Below, in pieces: positions 43,880-55,770 of a stretch of DNA of 64,000 bases; within the stretch, counting starts at the first letter, position 1, and every line of letters begins with the position of its first letter. Under the pieces are notes generated by a model. The model did no database searches, had not been told where the DNA came from, and worked only from the letters and a program-made list of their open reading frames with translations. Position numbers and translations under genes: made by a program. The stretch spans positions 56,127,809 to 56,191,808 of the forward strand of contig NC_089494.1 in NCBI RefSeq assembly GCF_036850765.1. Reading direction: 5' to 3'. This DNA is from Saccopteryx bilineata (Eukaryota > Chordata > Mammalia > Chiroptera > Emballonuridae).

Positions 43880-44234
43880 TTCCTAGGATTATTTGATGAT
43901 GATCAGAACCTTGTTGTCCCAAGAGTTTAATGCTTAAGGGTGTGGTTATGCAAGGGACAAGGAGGCAGGTGAGTCCAGATGCTGGATGTGGCCAGTTTGA
44001 ATCAGCTGTCTCAGTATCCTCATTCCACTTGCCAAGGAATTTTTTTAACTTCTTACTGTCCTCCCTCACAACAAATAAACATACTTGTATATAAACAGAC
44101 ATTTTGATTTTATATATATGAAATAAATTTATTTAAATAAATTGGTCATTGCTCATGGTCTTAAGTAATATCTAGAAATGCTGATAATTAGATGCATCTC
44201 ATTCCCTGCATGAGTTGCACTAATGAAAGTAGAA

Positions 44235-44485
44235 ATAGTATAGCCTAATGGTTGAGTTCAAGCTGTGGAGTCAGACTTTGTAGATGCAAATTCTTATTCT
44301 TCACTTAATGCTTTGTGACTGTGACCAAGTTACCCAACCTCTCTGTGTCTTAGCTCCCCATGTCTAAGAGATAATGAGTGAAATTTTTATGGTTTTATTG
44401 TCAGGTAAAGTGTGGTAATATACATAACATAATTAGCCAAGTTCTTGGTACCTAAAGTACTCATAAAGTAGCCATTATTAAACAT
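44235..44485 (+). repeat. MIR SINE, nearly full length
   Basis: 'tatagcctaatggttgagttc', 'ctgtggagtcagactttg', 'gtgaccaagttacccaacctctctgtgtctta' and 'acctaaagtactcataaa' are in MIR order and orientation. Confidence 0.8.
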
Positions 44486-44905
44486 TATATAGTTTAATAA
44501 TATCTAATACCTCATAGGTACACTGATTTCATTGCCAAGAGAATTTCTGCAACTCTGAATTTTGAGCCTTCAGTTTGAAACTTATTTTGTGTTTTTTAAT
44601 TATATATTTTTCTTGTCTACCTTTCCTCCTTTATTTTAGGAGAACAATGAAATGAAAAGGAGAATGAAGGTGTGGAATTGCAAGCACTAAAAGGACTCTT
44701 GAAAATTTGTAGCCATGTGAAGCACAGACAAATTTTTAATAATAACAAAAAAATAACCTGGGTTCTTTTTTTTTAAAACTAAGTGATCTTTTTTTTTGGA
44801 AAGACCAAGTGGTCTTTAAACATTGTTTAAAATGTAGCATCTGCATGAATGTGCTTCATGAATTTGGAAGACATGTGTAAATCTGGAGTGTATGAAAGTG
44901 ACCCA

Positions 44906-45196
44906 CGCCCTGGCCATTTGGCTTAGTGAATAGAGCGTTGACCTGGCATGTGGATGTCCCACATTTGATCCTCAGTCGGGGCACACATAAGAAGCTACCA
45001 TATGCTTCTCTCCCCCTCTCTCTGCCCCTTCTCTCTCTTCCCCTCACACAGCCGGTGGCTCAATTGGTTTGAGTGTTGGCCTCAGGCACTGAGGATAGCC
45101 TGGTTGGTCCAAGCATTGGCCCCAGACAGGGCTGGTGGGGTAGATCCTGGTTAGGAAGCATGTGAGAGTTTGTCTCTTCTCCTCTCACTTAAAAAA
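44906..45196 (+). mobile_element. SINE, type B
   Basis: Head CGCCCTGGCCATTTGGC, B-box-like degraded (ATTTGATCCTCAG), body and A-rich end. TSD GAAAGTGACCCA / GAAAGTAACCCA at 44894-44905 and 45197-45208, 11 of 12 matching. Confidence 0.9.
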
Positions 45197-45209
45197 GAAA
45201 GTAACCCAT

Positions 45210-48110
45210 ATCAGAGGGTGACCCAGGTATAGGGGCCAACTTATATAACTATGGCCTGTGCAGCCAACGGTACTCATTCAAGGACAGTCTCTTCTCAGGG
45301 GCCTGAATTGCAATTTAATAGTTATTTGAATACTCATAGATTCAAGGGAACTTATTTTAATACCTGAATTGGATTTTCTATGTTGGAATTTAGACATAGA
45401 AATAAATTAGAAAGAAAAAGACAATTGGTGAACTACATGCATTATTGTCAAAGTATTTACATCCATATATACCTAATTATTACATGTGTGGTTCATAATG
45501 CTCAGTCTTACTTCCATAGGAATAAAATCCTCCCTACACAGATTGTGGAAGGTAAAATCTTAGTCTTGTTCCTTTTCTGTATAGCCTTCTCCTGTGTCTC
45601 ATGCCTGTAGTCACCAGGCTGGTCCTACAAAAGTGATGCTTGGGTTTCCTAGATTCTCTGTAAGAATCTCTGAAGGGCTTGCAAAAAATGCAAAAAACTG
45701 GAATTCATCCTTGAAATTTCTGACTGACCAGTTCAAAGGTAGGACCCAGTAATCTAAGTATTTTATAATTATCTCAGTTGATTCACAGACCACACTTGGA
45801 AATTAGTACTTGTTCTGTAGATTAGCACTAGTTCTCAACTTGGGATGCATGTGAGAATTACCGTGGTTCTTCATAAAAGACCAGTAGAAGGTGCCAGGCA
45901 CAGTTCCTCCATGCTGTATTAACCATAGGACACTCCTTTCTTCAGCTGTTCAGAATCACCCATGTAGAACCTGTCAACAGACTGTTCTTTCATTGACTAC
46001 CTACTGGCCTTTACCCATGGGATTCAGTCTGCTGTGGTTCTTCATGACAGTGGAACCATGGACCACCTGTTACCTCCCTTAGAATCCCTGTGACTTCAGA
46101 TTCCAGGGCCCAGACCTAACCCTACAAAATCTAAAAAGGAAGTGATGGGAGGTGAGGTCGTGGAGCAGAACTTCCCCCAGCTCCCCAGATGATAACTGTG
46201 TCTCAGTGAAGTTCTCTAGCCAGCGTGGTATGGAGCATTGCCTTGGCCTGCATGACTCGCAGCTTCAGTGGTGGTGACCACAGCCGTGGCATTGACCATA
46301 TAGCCAGTACGGAGACCACCATGATGACTGAATGTCAGCAGTGTCTCTTCCCTCTCAGGTCTCCAGGCTGCTTCGTTCTCTGCATCCCAAGAACAGCCAT
46401 TTCTCCTTCCCTGTGGTTTTATGGTGAGAAACATAGGCTTCTTTCTCTCTGGTCTCTTCCTGTTGTCCTTTTTTCCATAGCTGCCAAGTAGAGCCCAAAA
46501 GGACTGTGCCAGATGTCCAGATGCGATGGCTCACGTTCAAACTGCTGCCTTTCTGGCAGGGAGATTCCCTTTAAGTCCTTTCAAATCCTTGAAGTCTTTC
46601 TAGCCTCACTATGTATAGCTTACATAAGCAAGGTTTAAATTTGTCAAGAATTTCACAAGTTCTCAGATCTGTTGTCTCCCTCTTATACCACATCAGAAAA
46701 GAAGCAGTTTAATGTGTTCTTGGCTGTTATGGGAAAAAGGCAACCTGATCTTTGGAAATACTTGATTTTTCTGAAATCACGTTTCTGAATTATCAGGAAT
46801 TATAGCAAGAAAAATTGTTTACAGTGTAATTGTAACAGTTCTGAATCTTCAGAGCATGTACTTCAATCGACCCATTTAAAAATGCAAATTATGGAATGTT
46901 TTAGTGTTGCTCTATAAAATAATGAATACATATAACATTAAGAGTAGTGATTATATTGTGAATAATTCTATCATTGTTAATTTTAAAATCCAGAAATAGT
47001 GTTCTCTATTGTTAAAGAACTATTTGTTATCAAGAAACTTCAGAGAGTGATTGGGGGTAAGGTGGCATAAGTTTAGCATTCCTCATTGCAGGTCATGTTG
47101 TGACAGAGCGCCCACGATCAGCCTGACTTAGCCTTTTCTTCATGTCAGTCTTTTCACAGCAAGAGGAAGGCTCAGTGGTAAGTGAGGGGATGGTGAAGGT
47201 GGGTTATTGGGAAAAAAAAAGTATACCTACCTGGAAAATGATATCACCAGTCAAATTAAATGTGAGAGGGGATTGGTCAGACTTTATGGATGTTCTTAAG
47301 AGAAAATTTCTGGTCATATGGTGAGATTCATAACGTTGGGAAAAAACTTAAAAAGCAACATCTGAACTATTCCATTGGGCTAATAATGGTGTTTGAGAGT
47401 CCCTCTACAAGACAGATTGGTAATTGGGCAGGTCATACCTTTTCAAACTCTCGGTCTAGCCCACTTCTTTGTTTTTATTAAGTCTTAATCTGACTATGAG
47501 AGAGTGTACACTAAGAGCATGATTTCAGCACTAGTTGAAGCCTCTGTAGGCAGCCCAGAATGAAGAAAGACACAAGCAGAATCTTTGTGAGTCTTCCCAC
47601 GCCCTACTGTCATTTAAAAACTACCTTTAGCAATAGGACAAGGCACGTCTCTCACCTCTGCGTGCCAGATAATATGGCTTTGAATAGACATGGTCATGGT
47701 AGTTTCCTCCAAGGGCTTGACATATGGACAAAGAAGTAGATTCATTTTCCTCAAGTTCCAGCAGGCACAACCAGATTCAGTGGTGGGATGGTAGAGAGGC
47801 AGATTTCAATTCGATATGAGAAAGAGCTTTCCAATGATTCAAACTCCAGTAATGGCCTGGAAGTTTCCTACTTGCTCCAAGTGAAATTGTGTGACAGATG
47901 AGAGGATAAGCCACCAGAAACAACATAGAAGGAATTCCACTATTGAGTAGGAGCTCAGCTTGGCTGATCACTACAATCTGTTCCCTTCTTGGCATTATTG
48001 ATAAGATAATTTGAAGAGTGACAGTAGGTAGGGAGACATATAAGAAAACAGGTAGGTTAAAGGTGTTTCTAGAATCTTCAAAAGATGAAAGAACATATTT
48101 CCCCCACCTT
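45210..48110. other. Gene-less DNA; possible MER5-like traces
   Basis: 2.9 kb without a recognised exon. 'tagcactagttctcaacttgggatgcatgtgagaattacc' at about 45823-45862 resembles the left end of a MER5-type MITE, and 45730-45800 a related piece. A frame at 46216-46491 (both strands) has no motif. Confidence 0.45.
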
Positions 48111-48117
48111 TTAAATC

Positions 48118-48180
48118 ACCTTACACTTATTGAGCACCTACTGTGTACGTGAACATCATCTCATTTAACAGTCAAAGGTC
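48118..48180 (-). repeat. MIR or L2 end fragment
   Basis: 'cttattgagcacctactgtgtacgtgaacatcatctcatttaacag' contains the widespread 'GAGCACCTACTATGTG' phrase. Too short to choose. Confidence 0.45.
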
Positions 48181-48239
48181 CATTTCCCATTGTGTCCCCT
48201 CTTAGCCAGGATTCTGTAGTTGTTTTCTTGACTCTGATG

Positions 48240-48500
48240 ACTTCCCAAAAGCTGCCTTGCATATCCATCTTACCTGAGCTAAATTCCTTGATAATCTTTT
48301 CTATTGATATCATGTTTTCAATGTTTCTTGTATGGTGCTTGCAATATTAGATGGTAATGATTGGTTTAGATTGCTTGTTTTGATTTTTCTAACTAGACTG
48401 TAAACTCTTTGAGAGCAGATTCCTTGACTTATTCATCAAGTTAATGACTGTTTGAGTATCTGACAAATAGTAAAAGCTAATGTTTGTTGACTGAATATTC
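48240..48500 (+). repeat. L2 3' end
   Basis: 'ctagactgtaaactctttgagagcagattcc' and 'caaatagtaaaagctaatgtttgttgactga' follow the L2 3' terminus in order. Confidence 0.65.
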
Positions 48501-48804
48501 GGTTACTCCTCCCATTGTATTTCACCCCTGCACAAACCCCAAATTAAACAAAAATCTGGGATAACTTTTATCCTTAAGATAAGGAACTAAAAGGAAAAAA
48601 ACAGAATATTCTTTCTCTATCTGACCCTTCCTTTCGAATCATAATCACCTCCTAATTACCTATTCCATTCATTTATTTCAGGGTAAGAGAGGAAGGTGAT
48701 GAAGAGAATGAGGTGAAAAATAAGTCCCCAAATTAGAGAAGGGAAAATCACTCCATTATCAACCCAATTAGATGTTTGTGTTTGTCAACACTAGTGGTAG
48801 GATG

Positions 48805-48885
48805 AGGAGGAAATCCTGCCCCTGCTGTTAACTAGCTGTGTGACCCAAAACTCGTCCTGTGACCACCTTGCTGTTTCTTTCCTGT
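48805..48885 (+). repeat. MIR fragment
   Basis: 'gaaatcctgcccctgctgttaactagctgtgtgaccc' is the MIR core start. Confidence 0.55.
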
Positions 48886-49079
48886 ATAGTGATACTCTCT
48901 TGAGACAGTTTTCAGGGGCTTATTCAGTTCCAAAATATTGCAGTTTATAATCTCTTTTCCCATCCAAGGTTCCTTGAAGCCCGTTTTCTCTAGGTAGTAA
49001 TCTCCTGAATCACTAGGAATCCAGAATGGTGGTGCTAAACAATGTTGGGAGGTGACTTTGGAATAAAAATGTGTTATTG

Positions 49080-49422
49080 GCCCTGGCTGATGGCTCAGCG
49101 GATAGAGCATCGCTGGGTGTATGGATGACCTGTGTTCAATTCCCCCCACCAGGGCACACAGGAGAAACGACCATATGCTTCTCTCCCCTCCCCATTCTCT
49201 CCCTCTTCCCCTTCTGCAGCCAGTGGCTCAATTGCTTTGAAAGTGTCCCCAGACACTGAGGATAGCTCCATTGGTCCCAGTTTGTTAGCCTCAGGTGGTA
49301 AAATAGACTTGGTATTCGAGCATGCCCCGATGGGGTTGTCAGGTGGATCCTGGTCAGGGCACATGTGGTAGTCTGCCTCACTATCTCCCCTCCTCTCACA
49401 GAAAACAAAAACAAAAACAAAA
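49080..49422 (+). mobile_element. SINE, type B
   Basis: Head GGCCCTGGCTGATGGCTC, B-box-like GTTCAATTCCCC, body and (AAAAAC)n-type tail (49400-49424). Similar to 15912 and 44906. Confidence 0.9.
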
Positions 49423-49517
49423 AACCTCTGTTCTTTGTGATCTGACACATCCAAATCAAGTCCCTGAAATATGGCCTATGCAAATTATAAATCTGTCTAG
49501 CTAAAGATTCCTCTTGT

Positions 49518-49879
49518 GGCCCTGGCCAGTTGGCTCAGCAGTAGAGCATCAGCCTGGCGTGTGGAAGTACCAGGTTCAATTCACGGCCAGGGCACATAGG
49601 AGAAGTGCCTATCTGCTTCTTTACCTTTCCCCCTCTCCTTTCTCTCTGTCTCTCTCTTCCCCTCCTGTAGCCAAGGCTCCATTGGAGCAAAGTTGGCCCC
49701 GGCGCTGAGGATTGCTCTGTGGCCTCTACCTCAGGCACTAGAATGGCTCCGGTTGCAATGAAGCAACGCCCCAGATGAGCAGAGCATCGCCCCCTAGTGG
49801 GCATTCCGGGAGGATCCTGGTCTGGTGCATGCGGGAGTCTGCCTCCCCACCTCTCACTTCAGAAAAATACAAAATAAAA
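49518..49879 (+). mobile_element. SINE, type A
   Basis: Complete copy, B-box-like GGTTCAATTCACGG. TSD AAAGATTCCTCTTGT / AAAAATTCCTTTTGT at 49503-49517 and about 49876-49890. It lies 95 bases after a type B SINE in the same orientation. Confidence 0.93.
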
Positions 49880-49924
49880 ATTCCTTTTGTAAAATGGCCA
49901 TAATATTCTGTATGTCATAGATTA

Positions 49925-50000
49925 CAAGTGCTTGATGAAATAACATACTTGAAGTACTTACTCTGTGCCAGAAACCTAATGAGCACTTGGAAATTGTTCG
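49925..50000. repeat. MIR-like fragment
   Basis: 'gaagtacttactctgtgccagaaacctaatgagcact' resembles an inverted MIR/L2 end. Short. Confidence 0.35.
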
Positions 50001-52130
50001 CTGCTCTTGTTTGGAAATATTATAGTCCCATCCCTCTCTTCCTCTGTTCTTCAACACCTGTAAGATAACCGCGCCCAAGTCCTGAAGTTTCTTTGACATG
50101 GCTTTGTTGTGCTCTTGAACATCGTTTCTCCTCTATCTAGAATTAGTAGAGGATAGTGAAGATCCCTTTTTACTGAGGCAGTCTGCTCCCACATGTACAA
50201 CGGCCAAAAGGACAATCCATTTCACAGTTATAAGGACTATATTTATTTTAACATATGCATCGAATATGGGAATGTTATGGATGAGACACTAGAAGTGAGT
50301 GTGGGGTTTTCTATCTTAATATCATAGTATATCACAGCCTGATCAAGATTCCTTTATCTGAAAAAGCTGTGACTAAGTAACAGTGACACAGCAGCTCCTG
50401 AGCCTGACAATAAACAGACCCCTTATAAAAATTTATGAAGTTCAGGTTGTAAAGAACAAACTGCACATACCGAGTAGTAGCCTTTCTTATTAATATAATT
50501 TTATCTTTTAAGTCCTTGGACTCCATATCACCTATAATAGAAGCTCATGCTATGGCTAGACACTTCAACAGCCTGTAAACTCTTATATGGGCTTTTGAAA
50601 AGGGATGATAGTTTTATGAGATATGATTTTCTCATCTCATCAAATTAGATTATTTGAGATAGCGTCCCTAGATGTGAAATTTCAAACCTGAGTATATCCA
50701 TACCTCGGAAACCCCTATGCAGCCTGCTAGCAGAGTGGAAATGGAGCATAATAAATCTGCCCTGAGCCCATTTCTCTTCACACAACTCCATAATTTATTG
50801 TTTTTCGGTACCTGTGAACACTTTTTCACAGCTAATCAGTCTGCATCCTGCTGGTTCCTCTCAGGTGCAGTACCTCCTCCTTGGTCCAGATTTACCTCCA
50901 GGCTCACTCGACCACTTCCAGACTTCTTTCTAGGGCCGGGCATCATCAAGGACCCAGATCCAAGCTGTTCCTGATCATGGGCAAGCAGTTACTCTAGTTA
51001 TAGGATGGCTTATTGTTGTAGTATACTTTTAAAGATGTATTCTGTTTAAAATGGATTAAAATTGATAGCAGCACCTCTGGAATACCCCTGGGGTCCAGTA
51101 TTTCAGTTCTTCTTTCTAGATTCTCCTATGAGGGTTCGGAGGAGGAGGGACCTGCTACTGAAGCCTCAGCTTTCTTTATCTCACGCTGCCACTTCATTCC
51201 TGAGGAGTGCTTCTCTGTCGCTCCTGTGGCTTTTCTCCCTTTCCTGTGCTCCCACGTTACTTTGGTCCAAGGGCACCACCGCCATGTGCTGCCACTTAAC
51301 CAAGAGTGGTGGCGGGTGACTTTCAAGGAGCTTAGGGGAAAAAAGAAGAGTTTAGAAAAATTTCCTCCCAAGTGGAGTAGAGGCAATCATACTGAACAGG
51401 AAGTTAAATACATTGTTTCTATTCCTGTCTCCATCCTTAATTGTTTTTGTGGTATTGGGGAAGGAATTCATTTTTACTGGCTCTAATCTTCATCATGTGT
51501 CAAGCAAGCAGGTATTAGTAGGTGAATTTTAAGAGAGAAAATTCTATGAATTGTGAATTATTCAGGCATGGAAAATTGTCCTCTCATCCTCCTTACAATT
51601 TAATGACTAGTGTTTTTGAGATTGTGTTCATGGAACCTGGGACTTCAGAAGAAGTTACCAAAAGGATTGTGCTACCCTGCTAAGTGTAGAGCAAGGGCCA
51701 CTGAGAAGTTACTCTGTGTAGAAGGCCCGGTTATCAGTTGTCGCCTGGTCACAGGGCAGGCACCCAGAGCTGCAGCTGGACAGAGAATATAAAAACAGAA
51801 TCTCCGTGGGACACAAAGCTGGCGGCACCAGCACCAGCATCCAGTTTGTTGGTTTCAGGGGAAGAGTTATCTTTATGTCCTTCAGTGATTTTAACGAATG
51901 TTAATTGAGTAGCTCCTTAAACTTTTTTTTTCCCAAATACTTTCAGCTGAATTTATTCATTCACGAGATTTTCAACTCCCTGAATTTGTTAAGAGCCTCT
52001 ATTCCTCACCTTGTTTTACAGAGGAAGAAACGAAAGCTTCAGGAAGTGGCCTAATGAGCCCCCAAAATAATACCATTCAGTAGTGGCAGAGCAGGACTCA
52101 GTCTCACCCAGCAGGGCACTCCCAGTGTCA
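50001..52130. other. Gene-less DNA
   Basis: No repeat, exon or RNA recognised in 2.1 kb. 51062-51320 holds overlapping frames on both strands without known motifs. Confidence 0.5.
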
Positions 52131-52262
52131 GGGACCAGCAGTGTCACCTGGACGCTTGTTAGAAATGCGGAACCTCAAGCCTCACTTCAGACCCATGGAA
52201 TCTGAATCTCCATTTTAATCCTGGGAGTGTTTCACTTGCACATTAAAATCTGAGGGCAGTAA
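52131..52262 (-). repeat. MER5A-like hAT MITE
   Basis: 'ggaccagcagtgtcacctggacgcttgttagaaatgc', 'cccatggaatctgaatctcc' and 'cattaaaatctgag' are in antisense MER5A order. Confidence 0.7.
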
Positions 52263-53812
52263 TGAAGTAGAGTCATCTTCCTCTACTAAAAGTCCCTCTC
52301 GATTCCAAGTTTTCAACACTCAGTTGGCCTTCTGGGTTCACTGAGAGGCTGGTCTGTAAAGGGAAAACATGCCCTAGGTTTCTCAGGACAGTTTTCTGGA
52401 TTTTACAGGTGAAAGAGAACAGAAGTGTTACTATTACCCCAACTCAAGAATTTTGAGGGGTTTGTTAGCGCCACACAAATAGATGAGCAGGATATGGAAT
52501 GCTTCTCTCAAAGGCTTTATAAATTAGTTTCTGGGTAAAGACCCTTCTAAAATCACCATCTTATATCACCAAATCCATCTTGAAAGGATGTAAATAGAAC
52601 AGGACAAGTGGGCAATGTATCTGAGTAGACATCTGAGTGATTAGAACAATTTAAATTAAATCTTGTGCTTCTGTTTCATCCTAAATGAATTTAGGGTGCT
52701 AAGGTTGTTGGACCCCTAAATTCCAAATTCTGAAAATAGCCATGTTTGAGTTTTAAAAGGATATGGCTTTACAATGTAAACATAAAAGTAACTGCACCAA
52801 ATTTGGAATAGAAACCTGCTTTAATTACTATTTTGATAGTCATTAACTCCTCCAAAGAAGGTAACTTTGCACAGTCACATAAAAGTATATATTCAGTCAC
52901 TACCATATGCAACTATGTCAGTGAAGAGAATGTTGTCTAAGAAGAGAATATTTGAAATGTTCTCTTTTTCTTTCGTCATCTTGCAAAAAAACAATTGGCT
53001 TCAAGAAAGTCCTGCCAGCCACACAACGTGACAACTCTTGATCATGCCAGGATAACTGAATGGGACAGAATGATAGTGATTCATTTTGTTCAAAGATATT
53101 AAACATACTTTGTATTCTAGTGCACCTGATTGCAAGTTGTAAATATGAGATAATGGATGATTTAGTTCTTATATTCCTTTGGAGGTCCCTAGGATCCCCC
53201 AAATAGGGGAATTCTTGCCAGGCTCCTGGTGTGACCATCTCTCTGAACGGATTACTTGCGCACAGGTTACTTTGCACATACAAGCTTAGAAAATGGAACG
53301 AGATGCAAATCTTCACAAATACGATGTGAAAAATATGTTGCATGCGATCCGTACAGTTCTTTCATATGAGAGGCAGATGCGATGTGCCCTTTGTGTGATG
53401 ACTTTATCTTTGATTCCTGTTATATCCTGTTGATTTTAGTGGCGTTTGCTCTCAGTTTTACAGGTGGAATGACATTTTTGTTCTGGCTGAAGTACCCTGG
53501 GTTGACTTCCTTCTTCACTGGCAGCTCACCTACTGCAAGATTTTCTATTTCTTGAGACTAACATTATATTGTATTATGCTACATTATGTAGCAGAGGGTC
53601 TTTTAGTATTATTTTTTTCTCACTCGCTTGTCTTATATTCTCTTACTTTTTTTTTTCAATTTATTGCATTATACCCTGTCAGATCATGTGATTTACCAAA
53701 GAATTGAACTGGGATAAAGCTACATATTTAAGTAAATCTGTGTCAGTATGTTGCTGCCAGAGTGTACTGTCTATGTAGAGAAAAGTATTGTCTGGTAGGT
53801 ATCCTAATTTAT
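52263..53812. other. Unique DNA
   Basis: No gene recognised. The minus-strand frame at 52918-53343 (141 codons) is AT-rich and without a motif. Confidence 0.5.
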
Positions 53813-53827
53813 TCTTCTGAGAGTTTT

Positions 53828-54159
53828 TAATTTTTATTTATTTATTTCAGAGACAGAGCAAGAGTCAGAGAGAGGGATAGACAGGGACAGACAGACAGGA
53901 ACAGAAAGAGATGAGAAGCATCAATCATCAGTTTTTCATTGCAACACTTTAGTTGTTCATTGATTGCTTTCTCATATGTGCCTTGACCATGGACCTTCAG
54001 CAGATCGAGTAACCCCTTGCTCGAGTCAGTGACCTTGGTGAGCTTTTTGCTCACACCAGATGAGCCAGCGCTCAAGCTGGTGACCTTGGAGTCTCGAACC
54101 TGGGTACTTCTGCATCCCAGTTCCGAGGCTCTATCCACTGCGCCACCGCCTGGTCAGGC
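53828..54159 (-). mobile_element. SINE, type D, minus, perfect TSD
   Basis: Inverted copy with inverted head CGCCACCGCCTGGTCAGG. Perfect 15-bp TSD TCTTCTGAGAGTTTT at 53813-53827 and 54160-54174. Confidence 0.95.
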
Positions 54160-54174
54160 TCTTCTGAGAGTTTT

Positions 54175-54829
54175 AAAATATTATCACCGTTAGGGGTGTT
54201 GGGGTAGGTTCTGGAGTGAGAAAATCAGTTTGATCTGAAATAATCAGTCTTGTGTGGTACTGCAGCATTATGATGCGGACTATATGGTATACTGAGAATA
54301 ATCGGTATACTCTTGACATAAGAAGGAAGGAATATCCCAGCTATATGGATATTATACATGTCTCATCAAGACAAGGTTACAAGGAAAGACAATGGAAAAA
54401 GTAAGTCTTCAACATGGTTCTTCAAGTTGAGTGGTTTATAGATTTACTCATTCATTAGAGTGTTATGATTTTACCTAATGATATTTGTATGTAGAATACC
54501 CTTTGTTATAAAATTTTAAGTTCTGAGAGTGATAGAGCCTGAGACAAATGGTGTTTCCTTTTTTACTTAGGTCATAATTAAACATCCTGTACATTTTATA
54601 TTTCTGGAGAGTTATATTGATTCTTTGTTCTTCCCTTCCCCACCTTTTTGCATCAGTGTGAGCCAAACGGCTTGATTTTATTTAAAAAATTTATTTTGAC
54701 TGAACAATGGCGATCTTTTCACCTTGTTTTTTTTAATTTTTTTCTTTTTCTTTTTAAATTCCAATTATGTTTCATATAGGAATAACAACAATAACAATAG
54801 CAGCTAAAGGCCATGGGCTGCTTTACTGT
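54175..54829. other. Unique DNA
   Basis: No feature recognised. Confidence 0.5.
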
Positions 54830-54842
54830 GTGGTTGTGTTTT

Positions 54843-55044
54843 TTTTTTATTTTTATTTATTCCTTTTTTTAGAGAGGAGAGGGAGAGGCAGAGAGAGAAA
54901 GAGGAGAGACAGAGAGAGAGGAGGGGGAGGAGCTGGAAGCATCAACTCCCATATGTGCCTTGACCAGGCAAGCCCAGGGTTTCGAACCGGCGACCTCAGC
55001 ATTTCCAGGTCGACGCTTTATCCACTGCGCCACCACAGGTCAGG
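54843..55044 (-). mobile_element. SINE, type C, minus
   Basis: Inverted copy retaining CpGs in the head (CCGGCGACCTCAGC). TSD GTGGTTGTGTTTT at about 54830-54842 and 55045-55057. Confidence 0.95.
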
Positions 55045-55064
55045 CGTGGTTGTGTTTTAAACAC

Positions 55065-55200
55065 TTAACATGTATCATTTAATAACAAGGGAGGCACTGT
55101 TATCGTCCCATTTTACAGATGCTGAAAGTGATACTGAACAAGTTGAGGAATTTTTTTAGATTATAAGACTAGTGACTGACAGAACATATCTTGAAGCTAG
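55065..55200 (-). repeat. MIR SINE, inverted
   Basis: 'atcgtcccattttacagatgctgaaagtgatactgaacaag' is the antisense MIR core. A further piece (about 55690-55770, 'atgccttaccctcggttacatagctaggaaatggcagaggc') continues it beyond later SINE insertions. Confidence 0.7.
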
Positions 55201-55215
55201 GCCTTACTGACTTTA

Positions 55216-55595
55216 TTTATTTATTTTTAAACAAGTAACTATTTTAATACTATTTTTTATTTATTTATTTTAGAGAGGAGAGAGAGAGGGAGAGAAAGAG
55301 AAGGGGAGGGGAGCAGGAAGCATCAACTCCCATATGCGCCTTGACTGGGCAAGCCCAGGGTTTTGATGTGGCAACCTCAGCATTTCCAGGTCGCTTTATC
55401 CACTGCGCCACCACAGGTCAGGCCATAAATATATGAACTTTTTTTTTTTTTTTCTAATGAGAGAGAGAGACAGGAAGGGAGAGAGATGAGACACATCAAG
55501 CCAGGGACCTCAGGGTTTTGAACCTGGGACCAGGACACTGTTTTGAACAGCAGCCCATGTCGATGCTCTATCCATTGTGCCACCACCAGCCAGGC
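55216..55595 (-). mobile_element. Composite SINE insertion (type C inside tail of type D-like), in a MIR
   Basis: A 14-bp perfect TSD CCTTACTGACTTTA (55202-55215, 55596-55609) encloses everything. The right half (55439-55595) is an inverted, short D-like SINE with its own T-rich tail; the left half (about 55250-55423) is an inverted type C SINE that seems to have landed in the A/T-rich tail of the first. No separate TSD for the inner SINE could be found. Confidence 0.8.
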
Positions 55596-55689
55596 CCTTA
55601 CTGACTTTAGAGCCCACCTCCATCATGAAAACAGTAATGCAAGAACAAAAAGGAAATTGAAATATCATTAGTTCAACTATTTCTATGGA

Positions 55690-55770
55690 TGAACAAATAG
55701 GTGAAAAGAGGTGAAATGCCTTACCCTCGGTTACATAGCTAGGAAATGGCAGAGGCAATTTCAGTTGGCG
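55690..55770 (-). repeat. MIR continuation, inverted
   Basis: 'gaaaagaggtgaaatgccttaccc', 'acatagctaggaaatggcagagg' fit the antisense MIR tRNA-proximal part, displaced by the SINEs. Confidence 0.45.

Noticed and set aside
51062..51386. Overlapping 85-86 codon frames on both strands
   Set aside because: No known motif, and frames coexist on both strands as expected by chance.
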